The notes under the pieces are model-generated. The model had not been told where the DNA came from and made no database searches. It saw only the letters and a program-made list of their open reading frames with translations. Position numbers and translations under genes: made by a program. 64,000 nucleotides of DNA from Aliidiomarina soli. GTDB taxonomy: Bacteria; Pseudomonadota; Gammaproteobacteria; Enterobacterales; Alteromonadaceae. The stretch is from contig NZ_PIPO01000002.1 in assembly GCF_003986975.1 (NCBI RefSeq), forward strand, positions 310,001-374,000, in the 5' to 3' direction. Position 1 is the stretch's first letter, and the number at the start of each line of letters is the position of its first letter. Below are positions 36,466-46,391 of this stretch, one piece after another.

Positions 36466-36545
36466 AATACAGCTGTAACAGGTTGGTCAGGGGATAACGG
36501 AGATTACCACAGCTGAGGTAACGGCGTTAGCCGACCAGTGTTGGT

Positions 36546-37616
36546 TTACTCGAGGTCGAGCTCAAGCTGACGCGAGGAATCAGGGTCGGGCAGGGTAACG
36601 CTGATGCCTATTAAGCGAACTGAGCGCAACGCACGGCGGTCCCAGGCCTCGCGTAGCAGGCTATAAAATATCGAGGGACTGATACGGTTGCTGGCGCGGG
36701 AGACCGTCGTTTGCTGAAAATCATTGAACTTCAGCTTAACGGTCTGAGTTTTGATGCGGGCATCCTGCCAGCGGTCAATACGCAGGCGGCGCTTTAACGA
36801 TGGCAGCAGTTCGCGTTCCGTGAACTGCTCCACTGCGCGCAGCGAGGTCAGATCCTGACGCAAGGTTTCTTCGGTGCCGACGCTTTTGCGAACGCGGGTG
36901 GTAACGACCTCGCGAAGATCAATCCCCAGGCAGCGCTGGTGGAGCACATAACCTGCCTTGTCGCCGAGTACTTGCTGCAGCTGCTCGAGTTGCAGTGCCT
37001 GGATATCGGCGCCGTAATGCCAACCCATGGTTTGTAAACGTTGCTGACTTTTGGGCCCGATGCCTGGAATTCGGGCAAGTGCCAACTGACCAATATAACT
37101 GAATACCTGATCGGGTTTGATTAGGGTCTGGCCATCGGGTTTGTGCTCTTCCGAGGCAATTTTAGCGACCATTTTCTGATTTGAGATACCGGCAGATCCA
37201 GTCACTCCAAATTCTCTTAGCTCGTCACGGATCATCTCCATTGTCAGTGACGCACTGCCCTTACACAGCTGGTTTTCAGTCAGGTCGAGATAGAACTCAT
37301 CAATCGAGGCAGGTTCCATATGAGGCGTTACTTCCAGTAAACGTTGCTGGATTTGCAGGGAAGTATCTTTATAGGCAGCCATGTCAGGTCGCACAAAATG
37401 CAGCTGCGGGCATAGCCGGCGGGCCTGATGACCGGGCATGGCGCTGCGAACACCAAACTGGCGGGCGAGGTAGTTGGCGGTTGCGACCACCCCTCGCTCA
37501 CCACCACCGCCTACTGCAAACGGAACGTTTGCCAGCGCTGGATCTTTTTTTACTTCCACCGCGGCAAAGAAGGCATCGAGGTCAAGTAAGGCAATTTTAC
37601 GGTCATGTGGGTCCAT
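36546..37616 (-). CDS. dinB: DNA polymerase IV (Y family)
   Basis: 356 residues. LLDLDAFFAAVE (first catalytic Asp), SIDEFYLDLTE (second Asp and Glu), helix-hairpin-helix ARIPGIGPKSQQRL, then the little finger. It ends in RQLELDLE, a likely beta-clamp binding motif (QLELDL). An error-prone polymerase for lesion bypass. Single gene, divergent from the cytochrome gene. Confidence 0.95.
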   Translation of the reverse strand: MDPHDRKIALLDLDAFFAAVEVKKDPALANVPFAVGGGGERGVVATANYLARQFGVRSAMPGHQARRLCPQLHFVRPDMAAYKDTSLQIQQRLLEVTPHMEPASIDEFYLDLTENQLCKGSASLTMEMIRDELREFGVTGSAGISNQKMVAKIASEEHKPDGQTLIKPDQVFSYIGQLALARIPGIGPKSQQRLQTMGWHYGADIQALQLEQLQQVLGDKAGYVLHQRCLGIDLREVVTTRVRKSVGTEETLRQDLTSLRAVEQFTERELLPSLKRRLRIDRWQDARIKTQTVKLKFNDFQQTTVSRASNRISPSIFYSLLREAWDRRALRSVRLIGISVTLPDPDSSRQLELDLE

Positions 37617-37676
37617 CCACTGAGTTTATCACAGTGATCTTTTTCCCATACGAGTGGTAATGAAAAGAGACAGCTA

Positions 37677-37724
37677 TTTAACCGAGCAAGGTTTGTGGCT
37701 ATAATCGGCGGAGGTTTAAACCTC
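37677..37724 (+). promoter_or_regulatory. promoter and palindrome upstream of cytochrome c5 gene
   Basis: TTTAAC (37677-37682), a 17-base spacer and a perfect TATAAT (37700-37705). The predicted start near 37712 falls in the 14-bp palindrome GAGGTTTAAACCTC (37711-37724), which could be an operator or a 5' hairpin. About 75 more leader bases precede the GTG. Confidence 0.55.
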
Positions 37725-37799
37725 TAAGTACGGTGATAACCCCCCAGGCAAAGGTTGCGAATGGGGTAGGCCGTCGTTTGGCAATCTCAGGAGATAACT

Positions 37800-38225
37800 G
37801 TGAAAGTAGCGAAATTAGCGAATTGGAAGACTTGGGTAGCGATGGCGGCAGGAATGGCTATCGCAGGCGGTGTTGCTGTTGCACAGGATATGTCAGAAGA
37901 CAGCATTGCAGAACGCATAAAGCCAGCGGGCCAGGTTCGTATGGCGGGTGAGTCGTCTGCAGCGCAAAGCGGTGGTTCGAGTGAGCCTCGTTCAGGTGAA
38001 CAAGTTTATAACCAGGCTTGCGCAGCTTGTCACGCAGGTGGTGTACTGGGTGCGCCGAAAAAAGGCGATGCCGGTGACTGGGAAGAACGTATTGCCAAAG
38101 GGATGGACGTATTGTTAGACCATTCTATCAATGGTTTTAACGCGATGCCTCCACGTGGTGGTTGTGGTGCGTGCTCGGACGACGAGATTGAAGCCGCCGT
38201 TGAGCACATGATCGCGGGCTTATAA
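37800..38225 (+). CDS. cytochrome c5-type c-type cytochrome
   Basis: 141 residues, GTG start with AGGAG six bases upstream. N-terminal helix (about 9-29) acts as signal or anchor. The haem site is C74-A-A-C-H78. The axial methionine is probably in FNAMPPRGG, followed by a second cysteine pair C-G-A-C-SDDE that defines the c5 family (disulphide). A small periplasmic electron carrier. A strong promoter and a strong terminator show that it is transcribed alone. Confidence 0.92.
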   Translation: MKVAKLANWKTWVAMAAGMAIAGGVAVAQDMSEDSIAERIKPAGQVRMAGESSAAQSGGSSEPRSGEQVYNQACAACHAGGVLGAPKKGDAGDWEERIAKGMDVLLDHSINGFNAMPPRGGCGACSDDEIEAAVEHMIAGL

Positions 38226-38250
38226 GTCCGGTAAAAATTTGAGTTCTATA

Positions 38251-38279
38251 AAGCCGCCTCATTGAAGGCGGTTTTTTTT
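38251..38279 (+). terminator. terminator of the cytochrome c5 gene
   Basis: AAGCCGCCT (38251-38259) pairs with AGGCGGTTT (38266-38274), followed by T-rich sequence to 38279. Classical intrinsic terminator. Confidence 0.85.
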
Positions 38280-38488
38280 GTCTACAGCTTGCTCGCGGCG
38301 AACTCATTTCCGTGAATAACTTGAAAAGTCTTATTTTTGTACTATTTAAAGAGCAAATATTAATATTATTTTAAACTAATTGGACGCTTTTCAGACTTTT
38401 GTGACCCATGTATAGTAGTGGTTGCTTATATGCTGATGTTTTATAACTTAATGACTGACCACTTACTATAGGGTACTAGTCTAACAAC

Positions 38489-41089
38489 ATGACACAAGTT
38501 GCCGCCCCCAACGAGCAGCTCTCAGAACTCAAACGCCAGCAAAAGGTGATTGAGCGGCTGAAGCTGCTCACGCATAAGTACCGCCAGGCAGAGGTGGTGC
38601 AGAAAGCGCTGTTCAGGATTTCTGAGCTGGCGGCCTCGGCACGTGACATGGACCAGCTTTATGCGTCGGTACACGCCATTATTGGTGAGCTTATGGCCGC
38701 CAATAACTTTTATATTTGCTTGTATGACGCGGCCTCTGAAACGGTTCACTTCCCCTATTTTGTTGACGAGCAGGATAACCTCGACACCCTGACCCAAATG
38801 CCCGCAGAAAAATTGAAGCGCGGTATAACTGGTTATGTGCTGCGCACAGGTGAACCTTTGTTATTGACCAAGGACACCTTCCGCGAACTAGAACACAGCG
38901 GTGAAATCGATAAAATGGGCTCGCTGCATGTGGACTGGCTGGGTGTCCCCTTATTATCTGGTGACCAGATCATGGGCGCGATGGTAGTCCAGAGTTACCA
39001 GGAAGACGTTCGCTACAGCCAGCAGGATCTCGAATTACTGATGTTCGTTTCGCAACACGTTGTGAATGCGCTGGAACGTTTTCGTCAACGAGAGTTGATG
39101 CAGGCAGAGATTAAAAGGCAGACAGCGGAACTGCGGGTCACCAATGAAGATCTGTTGAAAGAAATCACCGTCCGCGAAAAGGCTGAGCTGCAAACGTCGG
39201 TGTTGTTTGCGATTTCAGAACTGACCAATAGCTCTGAAGATATGCACAGTTTCTACAGTGAGCTGCATAAACAGATCAATAAGCTACTGAAAGCGCAAAA
39301 CTTCTACGTCGCGCTGCTGACAGAGAATAACCAGCAGGTGTACTTCCCTTATTATGTCGATGAAAACGATCGTAAAGCCAAGCAGCGACGCTTGCGTAAA
39401 GGGATGACAGAGTACGTTCTGCGCCAGGGCTCGCCCATTATGATCGGCAGTCGTGAACGTGAGGAGCTGGTGCGTCGCGGTGAAATTGTGGTTGGCGGTG
39501 ACAACGGCATGCTGGCACAGCAATGGCTGGGGTCGCCGCTATCAATCAATGACGACGTTTTCGGCGTGCTGGCGGTGCAAAGCTATAACAACGAGTCGAC
39601 CTATTCGAGTGATGATCTAGAGTTGCTTAATTTCGTTTCTCAGCACGTGGCAGTTGCTATCGAACGCCGGCGTTCAGCGGAGAAACTGGCTCGGGCCAAT
39701 GTTTTCCTGGAAAAACGTATTGCGGAGCGAACCGAGGAACTGGTCGAGGAAATAGAACGGCGTAAGAAGATTGAAGAAAAACTTTATTACGATGCCCATC
39801 ATGACAACCTGACCGGATTACCGAACCGTCCGATGTTTACAGAGCGGGTCGAAAAAGCAATTCGCCGGCAACAACGTGAGCGAAAGGGCAACTTTGCGGT
39901 GCTCTTTATCGACCTTGACCGTTTCAAAAATATTAATGACACCCTTGGACATTCGGCCGGTGACCAATTTCTGCTTGAAGTCAGTCAACGCATGCGCAGT
40001 TCAGTCTCGCAACATGATCTGATTGCCCGTATCGGCGGTGATGAGTTCGTAATTTTGCTGGAACATATCGAAAGCCTTGAGCAGGCCCAGCAGGTTGCTG
40101 AGTCAATTATTCAGATGATGCGGGCACCCTTTATCCTGGACGATCAGGAGCATTTCTCCGGGGCCAGTATTGGCATTGCATTAAGCCGCGATATTAATGA
40201 AAGTGTTGACCGCCTGCTGCGCGATGCAGACGCTGCTATGTATGAAGCGAAAAGCTCGGGCCGCGGCCGCTATGTGATCTTTGACGATACCATCCGCCAC
40301 GGCCTGGTGGCAGCAGTTAGTCAGGAGTCGGCGCTGCGAAGTGCGCATACCTACCGCGATTTTCGTTTGTGGTATCAGCCTATTTATGGGCTTGATAGCG
40401 ACCGTATTGAAGGGCACGAAATCCTCTTGCGCTGGCAACGAGGTGATAAGTTATTGGCCCCGGGGTCCTTTATTAAACAGGCAGAACGTTCAGGCGCTAT
40501 TTTGGATATCGACCACTGGGTCATTAAACAGACGGCGTTGGTGCTGGAGCAGCAAGACGGCGAATTACCGCAGGCGCCGGTTCATTTTAACCTGTCGACA
40601 CAGCACCTGATGACCATGCGCCATCTTAAAGCCCTGGAAGAAGCAATCGATGCGTTGCCGATACCTAAGGACATGGTAGTACTGGAATTTGACGAACAAA
40701 ACCTGCTCAGACAGGAAGGACGACGACTGCTGGTCAGTCTGCGCCGGTTGCACGCATTCGGCGTCAAGCTGGCGCTGGATGATTTTGGACGGGGGTCAGG
40801 ACCGTTGCAGTTTATCTATAATTATCCGTTTGACATTATTAAGCTCGACCGCAACTTCGTTCGCCAAACAGGTCGCAAGCCGCGCGCCCGTGCGATGGTG
40901 CGACACGTGGTCACCTTATGCGAAGAACTTTCTATTCGTCTGACGGCGGAGGGGCTTGAGTCAAAGGCACTACTTAAACAATTGCGTAAACTGGGTGTGC
41001 ATCATGGCCAGGGCAACTTGTTTAGTGCAGCACAACCGTTGCAGGAAAGCGATAACGGAGCCAGCGACGAGCAAGAAGCCTACGCTTAA
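38489..41089 (+). CDS. GAF-GAF-GGDEF-EAL protein
   Basis: 866 residues, no membrane helix, so cytoplasmic. Coiled N-terminus, GAF domain 1 (~25-195), coiled linker, GAF 2 (~230-400), coiled coil, GGDEF domain with R-I-GGDEF near 515 (intact; no RxxD at the expected place, where SQHD is seen), then an EAL-type domain. That domain reads E-I-L near 643, LEFDEQN where E-(I/V)-T-E is usual, and QGN instead of QGY, while DDFGRGSG is partly kept. It therefore looks like an active cyclase with a weakened or regulatory EAL domain (inference). The ribosome site before the ATG is weak. Confidence 0.88.
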   Translation: MTQVAAPNEQLSELKRQQKVIERLKLLTHKYRQAEVVQKALFRISELAASARDMDQLYASVHAIIGELMAANNFYICLYDAASETVHFPYFVDEQDNLDTLTQMPAEKLKRGITGYVLRTGEPLLLTKDTFRELEHSGEIDKMGSLHVDWLGVPLLSGDQIMGAMVVQSYQEDVRYSQQDLELLMFVSQHVVNALERFRQRELMQAEIKRQTAELRVTNEDLLKEITVREKAELQTSVLFAISELTNSSEDMHSFYSELHKQINKLLKAQNFYVALLTENNQQVYFPYYVDENDRKAKQRRLRKGMTEYVLRQGSPIMIGSREREELVRRGEIVVGGDNGMLAQQWLGSPLSINDDVFGVLAVQSYNNESTYSSDDLELLNFVSQHVAVAIERRRSAEKLARANVFLEKRIAERTEELVEEIERRKKIEEKLYYDAHHDNLTGLPNRPMFTERVEKAIRRQQRERKGNFAVLFIDLDRFKNINDTLGHSAGDQFLLEVSQRMRSSVSQHDLIARIGGDEFVILLEHIESLEQAQQVAESIIQMMRAPFILDDQEHFSGASIGIALSRDINESVDRLLRDADAAMYEAKSSGRGRYVIFDDTIRHGLVAAVSQESALRSAHTYRDFRLWYQPIYGLDSDRIEGHEILLRWQRGDKLLAPGSFIKQAERSGAILDIDHWVIKQTALVLEQQDGELPQAPVHFNLSTQHLMTMRHLKALEEAIDALPIPKDMVVLEFDEQNLLRQEGRRLLVSLRRLHAFGVKLALDDFGRGSGPLQFIYNYPFDIIKLDRNFVRQTGRKPRARAMVRHVVTLCEELSIRLTAEGLESKALLKQLRKLGVHHGQGNLFSAAQPLQESDNGASDEQEAYA

Positions 41090-41090
41090 G

Positions 41091-43106
41091 TCAGTCTTTT
41101 TTCAGCATATTGCGTAATGCGGCAATGTTGCTGGCACTGCGTTGTTGTTTTTCTTCATGACTGACTTTGGTCTGACTATCTTCCCACTTAACGTCATCCT
41201 GCGGCAGCTCGAATAAAAAACGGCTTGGTTCGGGCCGTATAGTTTCACCATACTGGCGACGTTCACGGGCCAGAGTGAAAATCAGTCGTTGTTGGGCGCG
41301 GGTAATACCGACATAGGCCAGGCGCCGCTCCTCTTCAATATTGCCTTCATCAATACTCGACTGGTGCGGCAACAAACCTTCTTCCATGCCGACCATAAAG
41401 ACGTAAGGAAACTCGAGCCCTTTTGAAGCGTGCAGCGTCATTAGCTGCACCTGATCGCCGTCGTCTTCTTCGTCCTGTCGCGAGAGCATATCGCGCAGCA
41501 TCAGTTTATTCACTGCCTGCTCGAGACTCAGCGCCTCGTCATCGTCGTCCTTTAGCATGTCGCTGACCCAGCGATACAGCTCATTAACGTTCTTCATCCG
41601 CATTTCGGCGGCGGCCGGACTTGGGCTGCTTTCGAACAGCCACTCTTCGTACTGAATGAATTTAATTAAATCGCGGATGGCATGGACGCTTTGTTCACCG
41701 GGTTCAGCCGCTTTGCGTGCGGTTCGCTGGATAAGCTCAACAAAGCTTTGCACCGCATGAAAGGCAGGCGCGCTTAACAAAGTATTCAGGCCATGAATTT
41801 GGCAGGCAGAAAAAAGACTAACCCTTTCCTGATTGGCAAGTTCGCCAATTCGTTCCATGCTAGTCGGGCCTATGCCTCGACGCGGAAGGTTGATGATACG
41901 CAAAAACGCATTATCGTCGTCCGGATTCACCAGCAAGCGCAAATACGCCATGATGTCTTTAATTTCGGCGCGCGAGAAAAACGACTGACCACCGGTCATT
42001 TTGTAGGGTATACGGTTGTTTATCAGTGATTTTTCGAACCCACGTGCCTGGTGGTTACCGCGATACAGAATGGCGTAGTCACCATAGCGTGTTTTCTCTA
42101 AGAAACGCTCGCGGACTATCTCGGCGACTACCCGTTCGGCTTCGTTTTCTTCGTTGCGGCCAAAGATGACGCGTAACGGCTCACCATACCCCATATCGGA
42201 AAACAGACGTTTTTCAAACACATGCGGATTATTGTCAATCAGGATATTGGCGCATTTGAGGATCCGCTCCATGGACCGGTAATTCTGTTCAAGCTTGACC
42301 ACGCGCAGCTGTGGAAAATCGTCCTGTAGCAATGCCAGGTTCTTCGGCTGCGCACCACGCCATGAATAAATACTCTGATCATCGTCACCCACTACGGTAA
42401 AGCGAGCGCGTTCGCCAACTAACAGGCGAACTAACTGGTACTGACTGGTATTGGTATCCTGATACTCGTCGACCAACAGGTAGCGGATGCGTTTCTGCCA
42501 GCGTTCACGAACGGCTGGGTGATCGCGAAGCAGCACCGTTGGCAACAGGATCAGATCGTCGAAATCAAGTGCGTTGTATGCTTTCAGGTGGCGCTGATAT
42601 TGCTCGTAAACTACCGCAAACACTTGGTCGTCACCCTCAGCTGACGCCAGTACGGCATCAGGCGAGCGCATGTCATTCTTCCAGTTACTGATTTTACTGA
42701 CCGCTAATTTAAGCCAGCTTTTATCGACATCCAGTTCATCGTCGGTGAGCGCTTTTAGCAGTGCCATTGAGTCCTGGTCGTCAAACAACGAAAAGCCAGG
42801 TTTCATACCCAGGGTGGCGGTTTCCCGGCGGATAATATCGAGACCCAGGGTGTGAAAGGTGGAAACACGGAGTCCACGGCAGGCCTGGCGGCCAAGGGTT
42901 TTGTGAATACGCTCTTTCATCTCGCGCGCGGCTTTATTGGTGAAAGTTACCGCGGCGATGTCTTTGGCCCGGTAGTCGCAATGGCGGACCAGGTGAGCGA
43001 TTTTCTCGGTGATGACTCGGGTTTTACCACTGCCAGCACCGGCCAGCACCAATAATGGGCCGCCAATGTAGGTTACTGCTTCGCGCTGACGTGGATTTAA
43101 CTGCAT
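41091..43106 (-). CDS. rep: ATP-dependent DNA helicase Rep
   Basis: 671 residues from the ATG at 43106 (GAGG upstream); a frame to 43142 exists but E. coli Rep starts MRLNPGQQ, like [11 protein letters not shown] here. UvrD/Rep superfamily 1A motifs: GAGSGKT (Walker A), [36 protein letters not shown] and [15 protein letters not shown] 3'-5' helicase that clears proteins ahead of replication forks. It is divergent from ubiK. Confidence 0.96.
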   Translation of the reverse strand: MQLNPRQREAVTYIGGPLLVLAGAGSGKTRVITEKIAHLVRHCDYRAKDIAAVTFTNKAAREMKERIHKTLGRQACRGLRVSTFHTLGLDIIRRETATLGMKPGFSLFDDQDSMALLKALTDDELDVDKSWLKLAVSKISNWKNDMRSPDAVLASAEGDDQVFAVVYEQYQRHLKAYNALDFDDLILLPTVLLRDHPAVRERWQKRIRYLLVDEYQDTNTSQYQLVRLLVGERARFTVVGDDDQSIYSWRGAQPKNLALLQDDFPQLRVVKLEQNYRSMERILKCANILIDNNPHVFEKRLFSDMGYGEPLRVIFGRNEENEAERVVAEIVRERFLEKTRYGDYAILYRGNHQARGFEKSLINNRIPYKMTGGQSFFSRAEIKDIMAYLRLLVNPDDDNAFLRIINLPRRGIGPTSMERIGELANQERVSLFSACQIHGLNTLLSAPAFHAVQSFVELIQRTARKAAEPGEQSVHAIRDLIKFIQYEEWLFESSPSPAAAEMRMKNVNELYRWVSDMLKDDDDEALSLEQAVNKLMLRDMLSRQDEEDDGDQVQLMTLHASKGLEFPYVFMVGMEEGLLPHQSSIDEGNIEEERRLAYVGITRAQQRLIFTLARERRQYGETIRPEPSRFLFELPQDDVKWEDSQTKVSHEEKQQRSASNIAALRNMLKKD

Positions 43107-43199
43107 AAATACCTCGAAGAAAACGCGCAGAGTGTACCCCATTTCCCGTGCTATAGTTAAGGCAAGAGTTAAACATGAAGTAAAAACGGATTAAGCCTA

Positions 43200-43493
43200 A
43201 TGATTGATACTAAAAAAATTGAACAACTCGCCAAGCAGATCACCGACAGCATCCCGCCGGGTGTACGTGATATGGCCGATAATATTGAAAACCGGGTGAA
43301 ATTAACGTTGCAGCAACAGCTCGGCAAGCTCGATGTGGTGACACGTGAAGAGTTTGAAATACAGCAACAAATGCTATTACGCCTGCGTCAGCGTATCGAA
43401 GTACTGGAAAAAGCCGCACACGATGACAATGCAAGTCAGCCGGCCACGGTTCAGGGTGCTGACGAGGCGAGTTCAGTGGATACTACCAACTAA
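43200..43493 (+). CDS. ubiK: ubiquinone biosynthesis accessory factor UbiK
   Basis: 97 residues (YqiC/BMFP family). Amphipathic N-terminal helix IDTKKIEQLAKQITDSIPPG and a C-terminal coiled coil with EEFEIQQQMLLRLRQRIEVLE. Forms a trimer that binds UbiJ and helps ubiquinone synthesis. First gene of a run in which pqiA starts 8 bases later. The low-complexity C-terminal tail is poorly conserved. Confidence 0.92.
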   Translation: MIDTKKIEQLAKQITDSIPPGVRDMADNIENRVKLTLQQQLGKLDVVTREEFEIQQQMLLRLRQRIEVLEKAAHDDNASQPATVQGADEASSVDTTN

Positions 43494-43501
43494 GTGCAGT
43501 C

Positions 43502-44764
43502 ATGAAACGGCGTCGAGCATGTCCGGAATGTGATCTTGTCGTCGCCTTGCCAGCATTAAAGGCCGGGCAGGCGGCGAATTGTCCTCGTTGTAAACGGGAA
43601 CTAACCTACCGTGCTCACGCCCCCGCCGAACGTGTTTTAGCCTATGCACTGTCGGCGTTGATCATGCTGGCGTTTACCATGCCATTTTCCTTTATGTCCT
43701 TCGCTTTAGGCGGCCAGGCTCAGGATATTGTGTTGCTGGACACTGCGACCGCCTTTCGCAGTAACGACTGGCCGTTGTTATCTATTCTTATCGCGGCAAC
43801 GGTCCTGGTGTTACCGGGTTTGTATTTAATAGCGGTGGTCTATGTCTACTCAGCCGTTGCCCTCCGCCAGTACTGGATGGGCGCCATCTGGTTAGCGCGG
43901 GCGATCAGCAGCATTAAACCCTGGCTAATGACTGATGTATTTTTAGTCGGAGTGTTAGTCAGTCTGGTAAAGCTGTTGGGCATGGCCGATATTCAGCTGG
44001 GCATGTCGTTTTGGGCATTCTGTGGCTACGTTATTCTGCTGGTAAAGACGGTTTCTAACATCGATACCGACTGGATGTGGTTTGCGTTGCGCCATGAAGC
44101 GAAAACGCCATACGTCGCCAAAGCAGGCGTGGATGCATTGTCTCAGGGGCTGGTTGGCTGTGACAGTTGCGGCCTGTTGAATCGAATTGAACAGGGCCAT
44201 TGCCGCCGCTGTTTTCGTAAGTTGCGTATGCCCGGACGTCACCGTATTGAGTGGTGTCTTGCGTTGCTGCTTACGGCGAGCATTCTATATATCCCGGCCA
44301 ACCTCTACCCGATGATGCGAACCGTTACCGTGGGTGGCACTGTCGATTCGACGATTATCGGCGGCGTTTGGCAAATGGCCGAGATGGGCTCGTACCTGGT
44401 CGCAGCGATTATCTTCTTTGCCAGTATTATTATTCCAATCGCAAAAATAGCGGTACTTAGCTGGCTCTGTTTTGTCATTCGTCGGCCGCAGCCACTCAGC
44501 GTCGAGCGCCGGGTGTATTGGTACCGGGTAGTTGAATTCATTGGCCGCTGGTCGATGATTGACGTCTTCGTGGTGGCCATTATGGTTGCACTTATTCAGG
44601 CTGGGGCCTTGCTGTCTATTTATCCGGGGCCTGCAGCGATGGCGTTTGCAGCTGTGGTTGTTTTAACTATGCTTGCTGCTATGGCTTTTGACCCGAAAGC
44701 ACTTTGGCACCCCGAGCGAGTTCGCTTTGACGTACAGGAATGGAAGCATGAACGACACCTTTGA
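43502..44764 (+). CDS. pqiA: PqiA/LetA-family intermembrane lipid transport protein
   Basis: 420 residues. Two zinc ribbons (CPECDLV...CPRC about 8-29; CDSCGLL...CRRC about 220-239), each followed by four membrane helices: the standard two-module PqiA/LetA. Works with PqiB to move lipids between inner and outer membranes. The length matches PqiA, and the partner has three MCE domains, so pqi rather than let. The stop overlaps pqiB by 17 bases. Confidence 0.93.
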   Translation: MKRRRACPECDLVVALPALKAGQAANCPRCKRELTYRAHAPAERVLAYALSALIMLAFTMPFSFMSFALGGQAQDIVLLDTATAFRSNDWPLLSILIAATVLVLPGLYLIAVVYVYSAVALRQYWMGAIWLARAISSIKPWLMTDVFLVGVLVSLVKLLGMADIQLGMSFWAFCGYVILLVKTVSNIDTDWMWFALRHEAKTPYVAKAGVDALSQGLVGCDSCGLLNRIEQGHCRRCFRKLRMPGRHRIEWCLALLLTASILYIPANLYPMMRTVTVGGTVDSTIIGGVWQMAEMGSYLVAAIIFFASIIIPIAKIAVLSWLCFVIRRPQPLSVERRVYWYRVVEFIGRWSMIDVFVVAIMVALIQAGALLSIYPGPAAMAFAAVVVLTMLAAMAFDPKALWHPERVRFDVQEWKHERHL

Positions 44765-46391
44765 AAAAGCCTCTCGCCGCAAAGCGCGCCGGATATCCTC
44801 GATTTGGTTAGTCCCCGCTGTGGCGCTGGCTATTGGCGTGTGGATGGCCTTTGATACAGTCAGTGGGCGGGGCCCGCTAGTGACACTCGAACTGCGCAAC
44901 GCAGAGGGGATTGAAGCGGGCCAAACCCTGGTCAAAGTGAAAGATGTGGCGGTGGGCAGAGTAGAAGGCGTGCGTTTGTCGGACGACTTTAGTCATGCCA
45001 TTAGCGATATTCGAATGTTTGATGGAACCGAGGCCATGCTCACTGAGCAGACTCGATTCTGGCTGGTAAAGCCGAGGATTGGACGCGAAGGGATCAGCGG
45101 CCTGGGCACTATTTTATCCGGCGCCTATATTGAAATGCAGCCCGCCGAAGGCGCCTCGGGGAAACGAGATTTCGTTGCCTTAGCTCAGCCTCCGGTACTC
45201 CGCGGCGACGAGAATGGCCTCACGGTTCAGCTACGTGGCCAATACGGCAATCAGCTAAACCCGGGGGACCCGGTGACCTTCCGCGGCCACACCGTGGGTC
45301 GTATTGAACGCACTGAATTTGATATTGAAGAGCAGTTGAACGTATTTTCAGTGTTTATTGAAGAACCCTTTATGGCACTTATTACCGATGACGTACGGTT
45401 TTGGCAGAATTCTGGCGTTTCGATGCAGTTTGGTGCAGATGGCGTGAACATCGACATAGGGTCGCTTGAATCAGTGCTGGCCGGAGGGATTACCTTCGAT
45501 ACCCTGGTCGACACCCGCTATGGCGAGCCGGTCGAAGACGGTGCCGAATTCACCCTGTTTCGCGATCAGGAAGCAGCGCGGCAGGAAGGTTTCACGCACT
45601 ACGCAGACTACTTATTGTTAGTCGAGGACAGTGTCCGTGGGCTGAGCCCGGGAGCGCCGGTTGAGTACCGCGGAATTCGAGTCGGTACGGTGTTGCAGGT
45701 CCCGTATACGGGGGGTGAAAACCTGGGGCAAAACCTGTTAGAACGGCAGGTGCCGGTGTTAATTCGGATGGAGCCAGAACGACTCGGACCCAGGTTTGCC
45801 GGCTTTAATATGGATCTTTGGGAAGAGCAGCTGGACGCGTTGTTCGAGCGCGGACTGAGCGCCAGCTTGCGCGCTGGAAACATGCTGACCGGTGCCTTGT
45901 ATGTGGATATTGGTTTTAGCGAAGCTGAAACCATCTCGGTGGCAGAAGCCAGTGCCGACTACCCGGTGTTTCCTGTTCAGTCAGGCAGTGGAGGCAGTCT
46001 GGATAAACAACTGGGCGAGCTAATCAGCAACCTCAATCAGGTTGATTTTGGTCAATTGGGTTCCCACGCAGAGCAGACCCTGGCGACTTCAGAAGAAACC
46101 TTGCGAGCGGTGTCGTCGTTAAGCCAGCAGGTGACCCGCTTACTCAGCGACCCGGCGATGGAAGATATGCCTGCCCGGCTTAATGCGACCTTAGCTGAAC
46201 TGGAGCGGATGATGGCTGGGTACTCCAGTGACGCGCCAGCCTACAATGATTTGTCACGCTCGCTGGATAGCCTGCAACAGATCCTCAATGATCTAGAGCC
46301 GTTTGCCGAGCAACTGCGTGAGCGCCCTAACTCGTTGTTGTTTAATCCCCCGACGGAACGCGACCCTGAGCCACGGAGACCTCGCCAATGA
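44748..46391 (+). CDS. pqiB: PqiB, three-MCE-domain lipid transport tunnel
   Basis: 547 residues from the ATG at 44748 (AGGAA seven bases upstream). One N-terminal membrane helix (about 17-37), three MCE domains (about 40-130, 155-260, 285-395) with EGIEAGQTLVKVKDVAVGRVE, LNPGDPVTFRGHTVGRIE and LSPGAPVEYRGIRVGTVL, then a coiled C-terminus forming the needle. The length equals E. coli PqiB. It spans the periplasm. Overlaps pqiC by 4 bases. Confidence 0.94.
   Translation: MNDTFEKASRRKARRISSIWLVPAVALAIGVWMAFDTVSGRGPLVTLELRNAEGIEAGQTLVKVKDVAVGRVEGVRLSDDFSHAISDIRMFDGTEAMLTEQTRFWLVKPRIGREGISGLGTILSGAYIEMQPAEGASGKRDFVALAQPPVLRGDENGLTVQLRGQYGNQLNPGDPVTFRGHTVGRIERTEFDIEEQLNVFSVFIEEPFMALITDDVRFWQNSGVSMQFGADGVNIDIGSLESVLAGGITFDTLVDTRYGEPVEDGAEFTLFRDQEAARQEGFTHYADYLLLVEDSVRGLSPGAPVEYRGIRVGTVLQVPYTGGENLGQNLLERQVPVLIRMEPERLGPRFAGFNMDLWEEQLDALFERGLSASLRAGNMLTGALYVDIGFSEAETISVAEASADYPVFPVQSGSGGSLDKQLGELISNLNQVDFGQLGSHAEQTLATSEETLRAVSSLSQQVTRLLSDPAMEDMPARLNATLAELERMMAGYSSDAPAYNDLSRSLDSLQQILNDLEPFAEQLRERPNSLLFNPPTERDPEPRRPRQ

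Noticed and set aside
37725-37799. Possible c-di-GMP (GEMM) riboswitch before the cytochrome gene
   Set aside because: A few matching words (AGGCAAAG, GTTTGGC) but the conserved GGGACGCAAAGCC core and pairing are missing.
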